The notes under the pieces: model-generated | The model's database searches: none | What the model was told of the DNA's origin: nothing | Seen by the model: the letters and a program-made list of their open reading frames with translations, nothing else | Program-made: the position numbers and the translations under genes | Part shown: one piece after another, positions 16,186-24,194 of the stretch | Numbering within the stretch: position 1 is the first letter of the stretch | Layout of the letters: the number at the start of each line of letters is the position of its first letter | Assembly (NCBI GenBank): GCA_050290225.1 | Contig: JBNKHG010000020.1 | Span: 1-28,912 of the forward strand | DNA length: 28,912 nucleotides | Reading direction: 5' to 3' | From: JBNKHG01 sp050290225 | GTDB taxonomy: Bacteria > Pseudomonadota > Gammaproteobacteria > Pseudomonadales > Cellvibrionaceae

Positions 16186-17271
16186 TCAGGTTGCTTTAAT
16201 ATCGGTTTTTATTTGATATTCCGCTCGATAGGCGGAAGGGGTCATGGTAGTCCAGCCGATAAAGGCCCGAGTGAAGACGCCGGGCTCGGAGTAACCGACC
16301 TGGTTGGCCACCAGGGTGATGGGTGTGTCGGTGGTGGTCAGCAGTTTTTTGGCGGCGTCGCAGCGCACCCGCTGCTTGATGTTGTGGAAGTTTTCGTTTT
16401 CCTTGTAGAGCAGCTGGCGCAATGTGCGGGCGGTGGTCGAGAGTATTTCCGCCACCTGGTCGGTTGTCGGGTACCAGATGTCTTCTTTCTGTAGGCGGAT
16501 GAGTACATCTTCCACCTGCCGGGTCCAGCTCCTGTCCCGGCCGGGGATGTCCAGCCAGTCCGGGTAGTCCACTACAAAGTCGATGGTTTCGCTCTCTCTG
16601 CGAATCACCGGATTTTGCAGGTAGTGGGTGTCGAAGCTGACGCCATTGTAGGGCTGGCCGTACAGCACTTCGCAGTTGAACAGGGTTTTGTAATCCAGGC
16701 AGTAATCGGGTTCGGGGGTTGTAAAAGAGACCCTGTTCAGTTTGATGCGCTTTCCAATCACCCAGGACCAGTAGCGGTAGATCAGCATCAGGCGGTGCCA
16801 GTAGAAGATATGCTCGTCGATGCCCTGCCGCAGTTTGTACTCCACGGTCAGGGTGAATTCCTGGTGGTCGCGGTCCATCAGGTATTCGTAATGGACGTCG
16901 TTGCGAATGGCTTCCCGAAACTGGGTGCTGATGCGGATGAACTCTCCGAACACCTTAGCTCGGGAGCGCATCTTGAATTGCTCCCATACCATGAGCGGTT
17001 TGGCGGGCTGCTCAAGAAAACCCATAAAGTAGTCGTTGGTTTGCGTCTCGATGGCCAGCAGCAGCCGCTGCAGCTCTTCGCCGTCGATACAGGCTTCCGG
17101 GTCGGCAAGCAGGTCACGGGGCAGGCCGGCTTTTTCCAGTATCGTCTCCGGCGAATGCCCACTGAGCACGGCACCACGGAGCAGACCTTCGATATAGGGT
17201 CGGGTGACGGCATTGACAAAGTCAGACATGGCTAAAGCTGGTTTTTCGTATTTAACAGCGTTGACATTCAT
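16186..17271 (-). CDS. AraC-family transcriptional regulator (Arabinose_bd type)
   Basis: The 361-residue regulator has an N-terminal effector/oligomerisation region (about 25-230) of the Arabinose_bd kind seen in OruR/ArgR-like proteins (GLPRDLLADPEACIDGEELQ, PLMVWEQFKMRSRAKVFGEF) and a C-terminal double helix-turn-helix (about 260-350). The latter includes STTARTLRQLLYKENENFHN and ITLVANQVGYSEPGVFTRAF, followed by GWTTMTPSAYR. Regulators of this type often control nearby lipid or aromatic-acid catabolic genes. GGAGAGG about eight bases before the ATG supports the start. It lies 133 bp before the ligase, in the same direction. Related sites upstream of araC and of the ligase suggest autoregulation plus control of the ligase. 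The effector is unknown, perhaps the substrate or its CoA ester. Confidence 0.9.
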   Translation of the reverse strand: MNVNAVKYEKPALAMSDFVNAVTRPYIEGLLRGAVLSGHSPETILEKAGLPRDLLADPEACIDGEELQRLLLAIETQTNDYFMGFLEQPAKPLMVWEQFKMRSRAKVFGEFIRISTQFREAIRNDVHYEYLMDRDHQEFTLTVEYKLRQGIDEHIFYWHRLMLIYRYWSWVIGKRIKLNRVSFTTPEPDYCLDYKTLFNCEVLYGQPYNGVSFDTHYLQNPVIRRESETIDFVVDYPDWLDIPGRDRSWTRQVEDVLIRLQKEDIWYPTTDQVAEILSTTARTLRQLLYKENENFHNIKQRVRCDAAKKLLTTTDTPITLVANQVGYSEPGVFTRAFIGWTTMTPSAYRAEYQIKTDIKAT

Positions 17272-17413
17272 AGTATAGCCTCTCCGTCAGAGATGGTCCT
17301 GATTCGGGGAAATCGGGGGATTTTGCGTGACGTTAGACTTGCGGTCGCCGCACTATGGTTTATCCCCAGTCATAACCTACTGAAAACCATTCTGTTTTTA
17401 GCTGCCGGGTGAT

Positions 17414-17450
17414 GGGTTTTATTCCGGCTGACGATTTAACAGAATTTACC
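17414..17450. promoter_or_regulatory. Candidate operator upstream of araC (site B)
   Basis: The core TTAACAGAATTTACC at 17436-17450 differs from site A at 2 of 15 positions and is preceded by a shared ACGATT. It lies about 165-180 bp before the araC ATG. The outer part does not match sites A and C. Confidence 0.5.
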
Positions 17451-17469
17451 CTTTTGCGGATTAAAGGCC

Positions 17470-17506
17470 ATGACAGGCGGGACCTGATCATTTAACAGGG
17501 TTGACA
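17470..17506. promoter_or_regulatory. Candidate operator upstream of araC (site C)
   Basis: This 37-bp segment matches site A (16111-16147) without gaps at 25 of 37 bases, including ATGRCAGGC at one end and TTAACAGRGTTGAC at the other. Its core starts 56 bp from that of site B. Confidence 0.55.
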
Positions 17507-18036
17507 CTGTGCCGGTTACCGGGTCGGTCGGCGACGATGGGTACGTTGGAGGGCACGGTCTGCGGGTCCCGTGCCTGGCCTGCAGGTCGCGGGCGGTGCG
17601 AAAGATGGCCCCCGCTGTGGTCAGTACCGCCGACCGAATCCATGGGCAGTTACCATGCGATCAGCTTCGGCCACAGCGCCACACCGCCCCAGGCGATGGC
17701 CCTGGTCGCTTATGGGCACACCGTCATTGGGCTGGGTAAGCGCGAGGCGGCCACCATCGTCAAGCGTTGTGCCTAAATATCAGCGCCAACACCGCTGTAC
17801 CGGTATCGCCCCAATACGCGCTTCGTTCAACGTGTGGAATATGTAGCGCAGATTCCGCCTTTTCATCATCAATCAGTTGATGTTAGTCGAATAATAAACA
17901 GCCTCACTTTTAGATACAGAACTGCACGTCAGAAATGCCAAAAAATATGGCGGCTTTTGCCATGTAATAACAACACCAATACCGCCATCATCCCTGTGGA
18001 TCTTTGTCTTTGTGATAACCTCAGGGAAGCTGTCAG
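17507..18036. other. Intergenic stretch without a recognisable gene
   Basis: Positions 17510-17776 are GC-rich and have overlapping open frames on the plus strand. One ends in MALVAYGHTVIGLGKREAAT before a stop at 17776, but I recognise no family in any of the six frames; it may be the worn remains of a gene. From about 17800 to 18036 the sequence becomes AT-richer and should hold the promoter of the RND operon, but no convincing -35/-10 pair or operator stands out. Confidence 0.5.
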
Positions 18037-19248
18037 TTGAAAAAAGTTCTGTTGCCGATATCCATCATTACCATTGCCGCAGGCGTTTGCGCGGCTATGA
18101 ACATGGCAAAACCCTCCCCGCTTAAAACGGAATCGCCCAACGTGGCGGTCGCGGTCAAAACCGTGGTGCCCCAAAGCACCGATATTCGTTTTCAGGTCAC
18201 CACCCAAGGGACGGTGTCGCCCCGTACGCGAACTTCATTAATCTCTGAGGTGGCTGGTACGGTGCTCGGGGTGTCTCCCAAATTCGTCGTTGGCGGTATT
18301 TTCAAGCGCGACGAGGTGTTGCTCTGGATCGATCCAACGGATTACGAAGTGGCCCTGCAGCAGGCGAAGGCCAAATTAATCAGTATGAAGGCCCATTTAG
18401 CGCTGGAGGAAGCGAAGGCGACACAGGCCCGAAAGGAGTGGGCACAGACCGGGCTGACGCCGGAGCGCGCACCGGTATTGGCCCTGAGAACACCCTATCT
18501 GGACGAAGCCAGGGCGAATGTCCTGCATGCGGAGGCGGAGCTCAAACAAGCCCAGCGTAAACTGGAAAGAACCAAAATCCGCGCTCCCTATGATGGCATG
18601 GTGTCCGAGAAATCCGTGGATGTCGGTCAGTACGTAAGCGTTGCCGGCCCACTTGGTACGACCTTCGCCATTGATACTGCCGAAGTGCGTTTACCACTCA
18701 CCGACAGCGATCTGGCGTTGCTGGGGACGCCTTTCGCCGCCGCTTCACTGGCCGCGCAACGCTTACCGACCGAAGTCACCCTGACCGCCGAGGTGGGCGG
18801 ACAAGAGACCCATTGGACGGCGGTACTGGTTCGCTCGGAGGGCGTGGTGGAGGAGCATAATCGGGCTCGCTATGTGGTAGCTGAGGTCAGTGATCCCTAT
18901 GGGCTTGCCACTGATCACGCGTCCCCCCCGCTGCTGATCGGCAGTTTTGTAACCGCCACCATCGCGGGTCAGCGAGCCGATCATGTGTACCCGGTACCCC
19001 GCAATGCCATTCGCGAAGGCAATAAGATCGCGGTTGTCGACAGCGACCGACGGCTGCGTTTAAAACCGGTTGATATTGTCTACAGCGATGACCGGTTTTC
19101 CTATGTCAAACGCGGTTTACCCGCGGACGCGGAGGTGATCACCAGCGCCCTGGGACTACCGATCGAGGGCATGCTGGTCAATCCCGTGATGACGGCGTCA
19201 CCTTCGGATGAGGTGGTGGCGATGCAGGCTGAAGGGAAACAGCCATGA
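18037..19248 (+). CDS. RND efflux periplasmic adaptor (membrane-fusion protein)
   Basis: The 403-residue HlyD/AcrA-like adaptor has an N-terminal hydrophobic signal or anchor (KKVLLPISIITIAAGVCAAM) and a barrel-sandwich half (GTVSPRTRTSLISEVAGTV, about 60-85). An alpha-hairpin follows at about 108-180 (YEVALQQAKAKL, ARANVLHAEAELKQAQRKLE), then the second sandwich half (KIRAPYDGMVSEKSVDVGQY), a beta-barrel and a membrane-proximal domain. It bridges the inner-membrane pump to an outer-membrane channel; no TolC-like gene is in the window. The start is TTG at 18037 with AGGGA upstream; no ATG precedes the hydrophobic segment. It overlaps the permease gene by 4 bp, so the two are translationally coupled. 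Confidence 0.92.
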   Translation: MKKVLLPISIITIAAGVCAAMNMAKPSPLKTESPNVAVAVKTVVPQSTDIRFQVTTQGTVSPRTRTSLISEVAGTVLGVSPKFVVGGIFKRDEVLLWIDPTDYEVALQQAKAKLISMKAHLALEEAKATQARKEWAQTGLTPERAPVLALRTPYLDEARANVLHAEAELKQAQRKLERTKIRAPYDGMVSEKSVDVGQYVSVAGPLGTTFAIDTAEVRLPLTDSDLALLGTPFAAASLAAQRLPTEVTLTAEVGGQETHWTAVLVRSEGVVEEHNRARYVVAEVSDPYGLATDHASPPLLIGSFVTATIAGQRADHVYPVPRNAIREGNKIAVVDSDRRLRLKPVDIVYSDDRFSYVKRGLPADAEVITSALGLPIEGMLVNPVMTASPSDEVVAMQAEGKQP

Positions 19249-22200
19249 GCGAAACAACTGCCATGAGCCCGGTACAGGCAACCATAGGCGAGAACAAACC
19301 CAGCGGGCTTATTGCCTGGTTTGCCTGCAACCCTGTGGTAGCCAATCTACTGATGCTCCTGATCATATCGGCCGGATTGGTTTCCGCCCTGACGATCAGT
19401 AAAGACATGTTTCCCCTCACGGAAATGCACAAGTTACAGATTAATGCCCCCTATCCCGGCGCCGCCCCCATCGAAGTGGAGAAGGGCGTGATCCTGCCCA
19501 TCGAATCGGCCCTGCAAGGTTTAAAGGGTATCAAGAAGATCCAATCGACGGCGCGTCGGGATGCAGCATCAATAGAGCTGGAAATTGAAAATGATGAAGA
19601 CTTGAATGAGGTGATGGCCCAGGTCAAAAACCGCATGGATAGCATCGTCAATTTTCCACAACACTTGGAAACACCAACGATTATCCAGGTTGAGCCGGAA
19701 AAATGGGTCATCGGTGTTGCGGTGTCCGGCGATATCGATGCGCGCAACCGCAAGGTGCTGGGGCAGCAAATGCGCGATGAATTACTGGCCCTGCCCGAAG
19801 TTAAAAAAGTGAAATTGTGGGGCGTGAAGGACTATGAAATCGCGATTGAAGTGTCGGAACAACGCTTGCGGGAGCTGAACCTGACCCTGGACGAGGTGGC
19901 TCGGACGTTGCGTCTGTCGTCACTGGACCTCCCCGCCGGCATGATTAAAACACAAGGTGGCAATCTCTTACTGCGCACAGAGGGCAAAGCGCAGCGTGGT
20001 GAAGATTACGCCGGGGTGGTGTTACGCAGTCACGCCGATGGCACCCAGCTGCTGTTGTCGGATGTCGCCACCATAACCGATGGGTTTGTGGAGTCTGATG
20101 CAATGATGCGCTTTGATCGGGGCGCATCCCTGGGTCTGGGCATTTTCTCGGTGGGCAACCAGGACCTGCTGAGCATCGACAAGGCCGTCAAGCGCTACAT
20201 TGAACAAAAACAAAAAACACTGCCTGACGGATTACATATAAGCCCCTATTTCGCGACGTCCTTCTATTTGAAAGGCCGACTGGATATGATGCTGAACAGC
20301 CTTGCCTTTGGCGCCGTTCTGGTCTGTTTGGTGCTGGGCCTCTTCCTCAACCTGCAGGTTGCTGCCTGGGTTATGGTGGGCATACCCGTGAGTTTTCTCG
20401 GCGCCTTTTGGCTGATGCCGGTGAATCCCTATCCCGTCAACATTACCATCCCCAGTCTGTTTGCGTTTATTATGGTGCTCGGGATCGTAGTAGATGATGC
20501 CATTGTGATTGGTGAAAGCATCTACAGTGAAGCCAAAAACGTAGCCCGGAAAAACGGTGAGAACGCAGCGGTGTGTTCTCGGGATACTGTTATCAGAGGC
20601 GCCCAAAAAGTCGCGGTCCCGGCAACCATTGGCGTCCTGACCACCATCGCGGCGTTTGCCCCCATGTTGTTTGTTGGCGGTAAAGTGGCCGCCGTTTTTG
20701 AATCCATTGCGGTGGTGGTGATTTTATGCCTGCTGTTTTCGTTGATCGAATCGAAATGGATTTTACCTGCGCACTTGGTGGGGCTTCGCCTTGGCCATTC
20801 AGACAGGGCCCGGTTTACGTTCATCACGCGTTTGCAACGGGCCACCGACCGTGGCCTGACCCGGTTCGTGAACGGCATTTATCTCCCCTTGCTTAACCGT
20901 TGTTTGCGCAACCGCTACACCACCTTGGCGGTTTTTCTGGCGTTTTTGATGATCGCTGTCACCGCCGTGCGGTCCGGTATCGTGCATTTCGAGTTTTTCC
21001 CCAATGTGCCCAGTGATGGCGTGCGAGCGAAGATCGTTATGCACGATGGCGCCTCCCCCAAACAGCTCAGAGACACCCTGCTCGCCGTCGAGGCAGCGGC
21101 CTACCAAGTGGATCAAGACTATCGCCAGGCACATCCAGAGGCGCCGCCCCTGATCGATCATGTGATGCTGTATACCGAGAATGATACGACAGCCTCGGCC
21201 ATGGTTCCGCTGTCCAAGTCGGAAGACCGACAGATGACATCGGTTGAATTTGAGCAGCGGTGGCGACAAGCGGCGGGCCCTCTGGTTGGTGTCAGAGAGC
21301 AACGGTACTACGCCACAACCAGTGCCGGCGGCGGTGCCAACATCAATTTATCGCTGTCCGGGTCAGATCCTCACCAGCTGGGTTTGGCCGCCAAAGCACT
21401 GCAGGATAAGTTGAGCGAATACGAGGGCGTTTATGATATCCACAATTCCCAAGGCGTCGGCAGCCAAGAGGTGAAAATACACCTCAAGCCCTACGCCCAT
21501 CAACTGGGCATTAACCTGGCCGATGTCGCGCGCCAGGTTCGCCAGGCTTTTTACGGCGAAGAGGTACAGCGGCTACAGCGCGGTTCAGACACGTTGAAAG
21601 TCATGGTGCGCTACCCCTTGGCAGAGCGTCGATCGCTGGCCAGCCTGGAAAAGATGCAGATACGCACCCGATCCGGCAACGCCGTTGCCATTGACGAGGT
21701 GGCCGATATTCAATTAGGTCAGGGGATAACCGCCATTACCCGGATTGACCGGAGGCGTACCGTGACCATTACGGCCAATACCGACGCCGAGAAAGTGCAG
21801 ACGGGTAAAGTGATCCAGGAACTTACCGGGGCATTTATCCCGCAGCTGTTAGGGCAATACCCGACAGTGTCATTCGGCTTGAGCGGCGCCAGCCTGGACC
21901 AGCAAAAACTCATGCAGCGCATCGCCCTGTGTTTTGCGGCCAGTCTGTTCTTTATTTACGCGCTGCTGGCCATACCGTTGCGTTCTTATGTTCAACCGCT
22001 GGTGATTATGGCGATCATTCCGTTTGGCTTTATCGGTGCCGTGATTGGCCACGTTATTTTTGGTGTCGCCATCAGCATGATGTCACTGTTCGGTTTGGTC
22101 GCTTTGGCCGGCGTCGTGATCAACGACAGTTTGATATTAGTGGAATTTGCGAATCGCGAACGACAGCAAGGCTCTGCCCTCGAAAGCGCGCTATTGACTG

Positions 22201-22454
22201 CCGGCAAACACCGCTTTCGCGCGATTGTGTTAACCACGCTCACCACCTTTGTGGGCTTGCTTCCCATACTGTTCGAAACCAGCCTGCAAGCGAAGTTTGT
22301 GATTCCCATGGCCCTTTCCCTGGGGTTCGGCATCGTGTTTGCCACGGCCATTACCTTGATTTTGATACCCTGTTTATACAGTGCTGTGGAGGATGTGTTG
22401 AACTGGAAACCACTAAGAAGGTTTGCATTCCCTAAATACTCATCGCAGACATGA
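19245..22454 (+). CDS. RND-family efflux permease (AcrB/HAE1-like)
   Basis: The 1069-residue inner-membrane pump has the RND repeat: TM1 near 28-50, a large periplasmic loop, TM2-6 near 345-540, TM7 near 565, a second loop, and TM8-12 near 890-1050. TM4 carries the proton-relay pair Asp417-Asp418 (GIVVDDAIVIGESIYSE); TM10 has GVVINDSLILVEFANRERQQ with Asn960-Asp961. An amphipathic GIPVSFLGAFWLMP and the FGLSGAS region of porter subdomains are visible. It should export hydrophobic or toxic compounds using the proton gradient; the specificity is unknown. Nothing links its regulation to the AraC block, though the two are adjacent and divergent, so a protective role against pathway intermediates is only a guess. 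Confidence 0.93.
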   Translation: MSETTAMSPVQATIGENKPSGLIAWFACNPVVANLLMLLIISAGLVSALTISKDMFPLTEMHKLQINAPYPGAAPIEVEKGVILPIESALQGLKGIKKIQSTARRDAASIELEIENDEDLNEVMAQVKNRMDSIVNFPQHLETPTIIQVEPEKWVIGVAVSGDIDARNRKVLGQQMRDELLALPEVKKVKLWGVKDYEIAIEVSEQRLRELNLTLDEVARTLRLSSLDLPAGMIKTQGGNLLLRTEGKAQRGEDYAGVVLRSHADGTQLLLSDVATITDGFVESDAMMRFDRGASLGLGIFSVGNQDLLSIDKAVKRYIEQKQKTLPDGLHISPYFATSFYLKGRLDMMLNSLAFGAVLVCLVLGLFLNLQVAAWVMVGIPVSFLGAFWLMPVNPYPVNITIPSLFAFIMVLGIVVDDAIVIGESIYSEAKNVARKNGENAAVCSRDTVIRGAQKVAVPATIGVLTTIAAFAPMLFVGGKVAAVFESIAVVVILCLLFSLIESKWILPAHLVGLRLGHSDRARFTFITRLQRATDRGLTRFVNGIYLPLLNRCLRNRYTTLAVFLAFLMIAVTAVRSGIVHFEFFPNVPSDGVRAKIVMHDGASPKQLRDTLLAVEAAAYQVDQDYRQAHPEAPPLIDHVMLYTENDTTASAMVPLSKSEDRQMTSVEFEQRWRQAAGPLVGVREQRYYATTSAGGGANINLSLSGSDPHQLGLAAKALQDKLSEYEGVYDIHNSQGVGSQEVKIHLKPYAHQLGINLADVARQVRQAFYGEEVQRLQRGSDTLKVMVRYPLAERRSLASLEKMQIRTRSGNAVAIDEVADIQLGQGITAITRIDRRRTVTITANTDAEKVQTGKVIQELTGAFIPQLLGQYPTVSFGLSGASLDQQKLMQRIALCFAASLFFIYALLAIPLRSYVQPLVIMAIIPFGFIGAVIGHVIFGVAISMMSLFGLVALAGVVINDSLILVEFANRERQQGSALESALLTAGKHRFRAIVLTTLTTFVGLLPILFETSLQAKFVIPMALSLGFGIVFATAITLILIPCLYSAVEDVLNWKPLRRFAFPKYSSQT

Positions 22455-22590
22455 TCGCCTGGAGCGAACTTAACCCTGGGGGATTAACTTTTGCGCGAAC
22501 CGAATGCCGATTTTCGCCCAGTCCATCAGCCACCAGGCGATCGGGAACATTTGCGCAGTTCCAAAAATATTTTCTGGTGTTAAATTTCCG

Positions 22591-22818
22591 TTACCACCTG
22601 CAGCAGAGCAATTCTGGCGTGAATAGCGTTCGGTCGGAGTAATCCGGCCATTCTGCTCGCACAGTACGAATACGGTCTTTTAAAATGCGGTAAAACACAA
22701 TATGGCTTTCCTGGGAGATACTGCGCAAGCCCTCACGAATCTCCCGCCGGTCTCTTCCCAGTTGCGGATTCTCGATCAACCTGGCGAACAATGGGTCGAA
22801 GTAGGAGAGCCCCGCCAA
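22591..22818 (-). pseudogene. ParE/RelE-type toxin remnant
   Basis: The middle of this 75-residue frame reads LFARLIENPQLGRDRREIRE, then GLRSISQESHIVFYRILKDR and IRTVR, which matches ParE toxins (usual form LAENPxLGRxRxxIxxGxRS ... HxIFYR ... IVRILH). The first ~35 residues of a full-length toxin and the usual final HxRMD-type motif are missing; the frame instead runs into unrelated residues after TVR. No antitoxin reading frame is seen on either side. It is therefore probably non-functional debris of a toxin-antitoxin module, converging on the RND operon. Confidence 0.65.
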
Positions 22819-22897
22819 TCAGCGCCGGAAGCGGATCAGCCAACCCCGCCGTGGCGCGGTAGCTGCTCCAGGGCCAGTCCCTGGCGGATCGCACCAT

Positions 22898-23974
22898 TCA
22901 GCGGCCCGGGGGAAACTTCTTCTCCAGCCACGCCACCATTATTCGACTTAACGCTTGTGGCTGATCTTCCATGACCGAGTGTCCACAATCCGGGATGACC
23001 TTGCGTTCCAAATCCGGGATGTAATCTTCCATGCCGTTGTCCATACCCGGCCGGATGATAGGGTCCTGCTCCGGCCGGATGTACAGATAAGGAACATGAA
23101 CACCCCAGGTCGGCGCTCTTTTCGCAATTTCCTGTCCAGTAAACTTCATTGCTCGGTACCAATTAATACCCCCGGAAAAACCGGTCGCTGTAAAGGTGTC
23201 AACGTAGACCTTGAGGCGGTGTTCGGAGAGCAAAGGCTTACCGGGTAACGCCTCTTTGCTCATCATGGCCGCCAAATCCATTTGCCGTTCGGGAGACTGC
23301 ACGGGCAATGTCTTCAGGTAGTCCGCTTCGAAGTAGCCTCGACGCATAAACGTATTGAAAAACCTGGCGGGCTTTTCCAACATCAACCGGTCGGGAATAT
23401 CCGGCCTCTGCATAAACGCATTCCACGCCGCCTTGTTCACCAACTCTTCCCCCGCCCTTGCCACGGGAGGAAGACCAGGGGGGCGGAAATTGTGAGGCGA
23501 CCCGACGCTGATAATGCCAAGGCACCGCTGCGGGTAGATAAAGCTCATCAGGTTGGCGATAAACCCGCCCCAGTCATGGCCGCAGAACACCGCCTTTTCG
23601 ATATCGAGCCCGTCCATCATGTGAACGAGGTCATCGCAGATTTCAGTAGCCGCGTAACTCGCTATCGCATCGGGAATGGACGAAAGGCCATACCCTCGCA
23701 AATCCGGCGCGATTGCACGGTATCCCTTTTCGGCGAGAGCACTCAGTTGGTGGCGCCACGAATACGCCATTTCGGGAAAGCCATGGCAAAATATGACTGG
23801 TGCTCCACGGCCCTTTTCATAATACGCCATGACCACCCCACCCCGTATGGAGTACTTAGGCACCGGCATACCTGGAGCAGGCGTGACTGTCGCCGTCCGG
23901 GACAGGGGAGAAAACCCAAAAAATGAAGTAGCTACACCGGCCGAGGCGATTCTCACAAACGCTCTTCTATCCAT
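22898..23974 (-). CDS. Epoxide-hydrolase-like alpha/beta hydrolase with Tat signal
   Basis: I place the start at the ATG at 23974 (358 residues) because the protein then begins with a twin-arginine signal, DRRAFVRIASAG plus a hydrophobic stretch; the frame runs 46 codons further upstream without family features. Catalytic motifs are those of soluble epoxide hydrolases: HGFPE (64-68), nucleophile Asp134 in CGHDWGG, acid Asp304 in RPEQDPII, His332 in CGHSVMEDQP, and a cap Tyr273 (INWYRAM). Asp rather than Ser in the nucleophile elbow points to an epoxide hydrolase or dehalogenase. Tat export implies folding in the cytoplasm and action in the periplasm, which is unusual for this fold but known. 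It stands alone, with dispersed repeats upstream. Confidence 0.85.
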   Translation of the reverse strand: MDRRAFVRIASAGVATSFFGFSPLSRTATVTPAPGMPVPKYSIRGGVVMAYYEKGRGAPVIFCHGFPEMAYSWRHQLSALAEKGYRAIAPDLRGYGLSSIPDAIASYAATEICDDLVHMMDGLDIEKAVFCGHDWGGFIANLMSFIYPQRCLGIISVGSPHNFRPPGLPPVARAGEELVNKAAWNAFMQRPDIPDRLMLEKPARFFNTFMRRGYFEADYLKTLPVQSPERQMDLAAMMSKEALPGKPLLSEHRLKVYVDTFTATGFSGGINWYRAMKFTGQEIAKRAPTWGVHVPYLYIRPEQDPIIRPGMDNGMEDYIPDLERKVIPDCGHSVMEDQPQALSRIMVAWLEKKFPPGR

Positions 23975-24040
23975 AGTGGTTTCAATCCTGTTCGTTATTC
24001 TGTTTTTACCGCAGTCAATCGAAACGTCGTGTTGATAGCG

Positions 24041-24190
24041 ATGGCGAAACCGGCAGAGAAAATTGGCAAATAGAGATGCGGCATTTTTATCTCTCGCCAA
24101 GCCGCAAAGCACGCCAGGTTATTTTCTTAACAACCTTTTCCTCTGCGCCTCCGCGACTCTGCGAGAAGAAATATCCGTGCCTCGGCGAGA
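24041..24190. repeat. Composite dispersed intergenic repeat
   Basis: Two repeat units are joined here. 24041-24080 (ATGGCGAAACCGGCAGAG..., about 30 bases with 5 differences) recurs at 28660-28690. 24134-24167 recurs inverted at 14351-14383 (26 of 32 bases). Between them lies a CTCTCGCCAAGCCGCAAAG segment of the same style. No coding sense is evident. Confidence 0.6.
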
Positions 24191-24194
24191 GAAC

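Noticed and set aside
16615..17235. Plus-strand open frame of 206 codons opposite araC
   Set aside because: Antisense to a well-supported AraC regulator, with low-complexity composition rich in Val, Gly and Gln; no family resemblance.
23975..24112. Extended N-terminus of the epoxide-hydrolase-like protein
   Set aside because: The extra 46 residues lack family features, and the start at 23974 gives a proper twin-arginine signal at the N-terminus.
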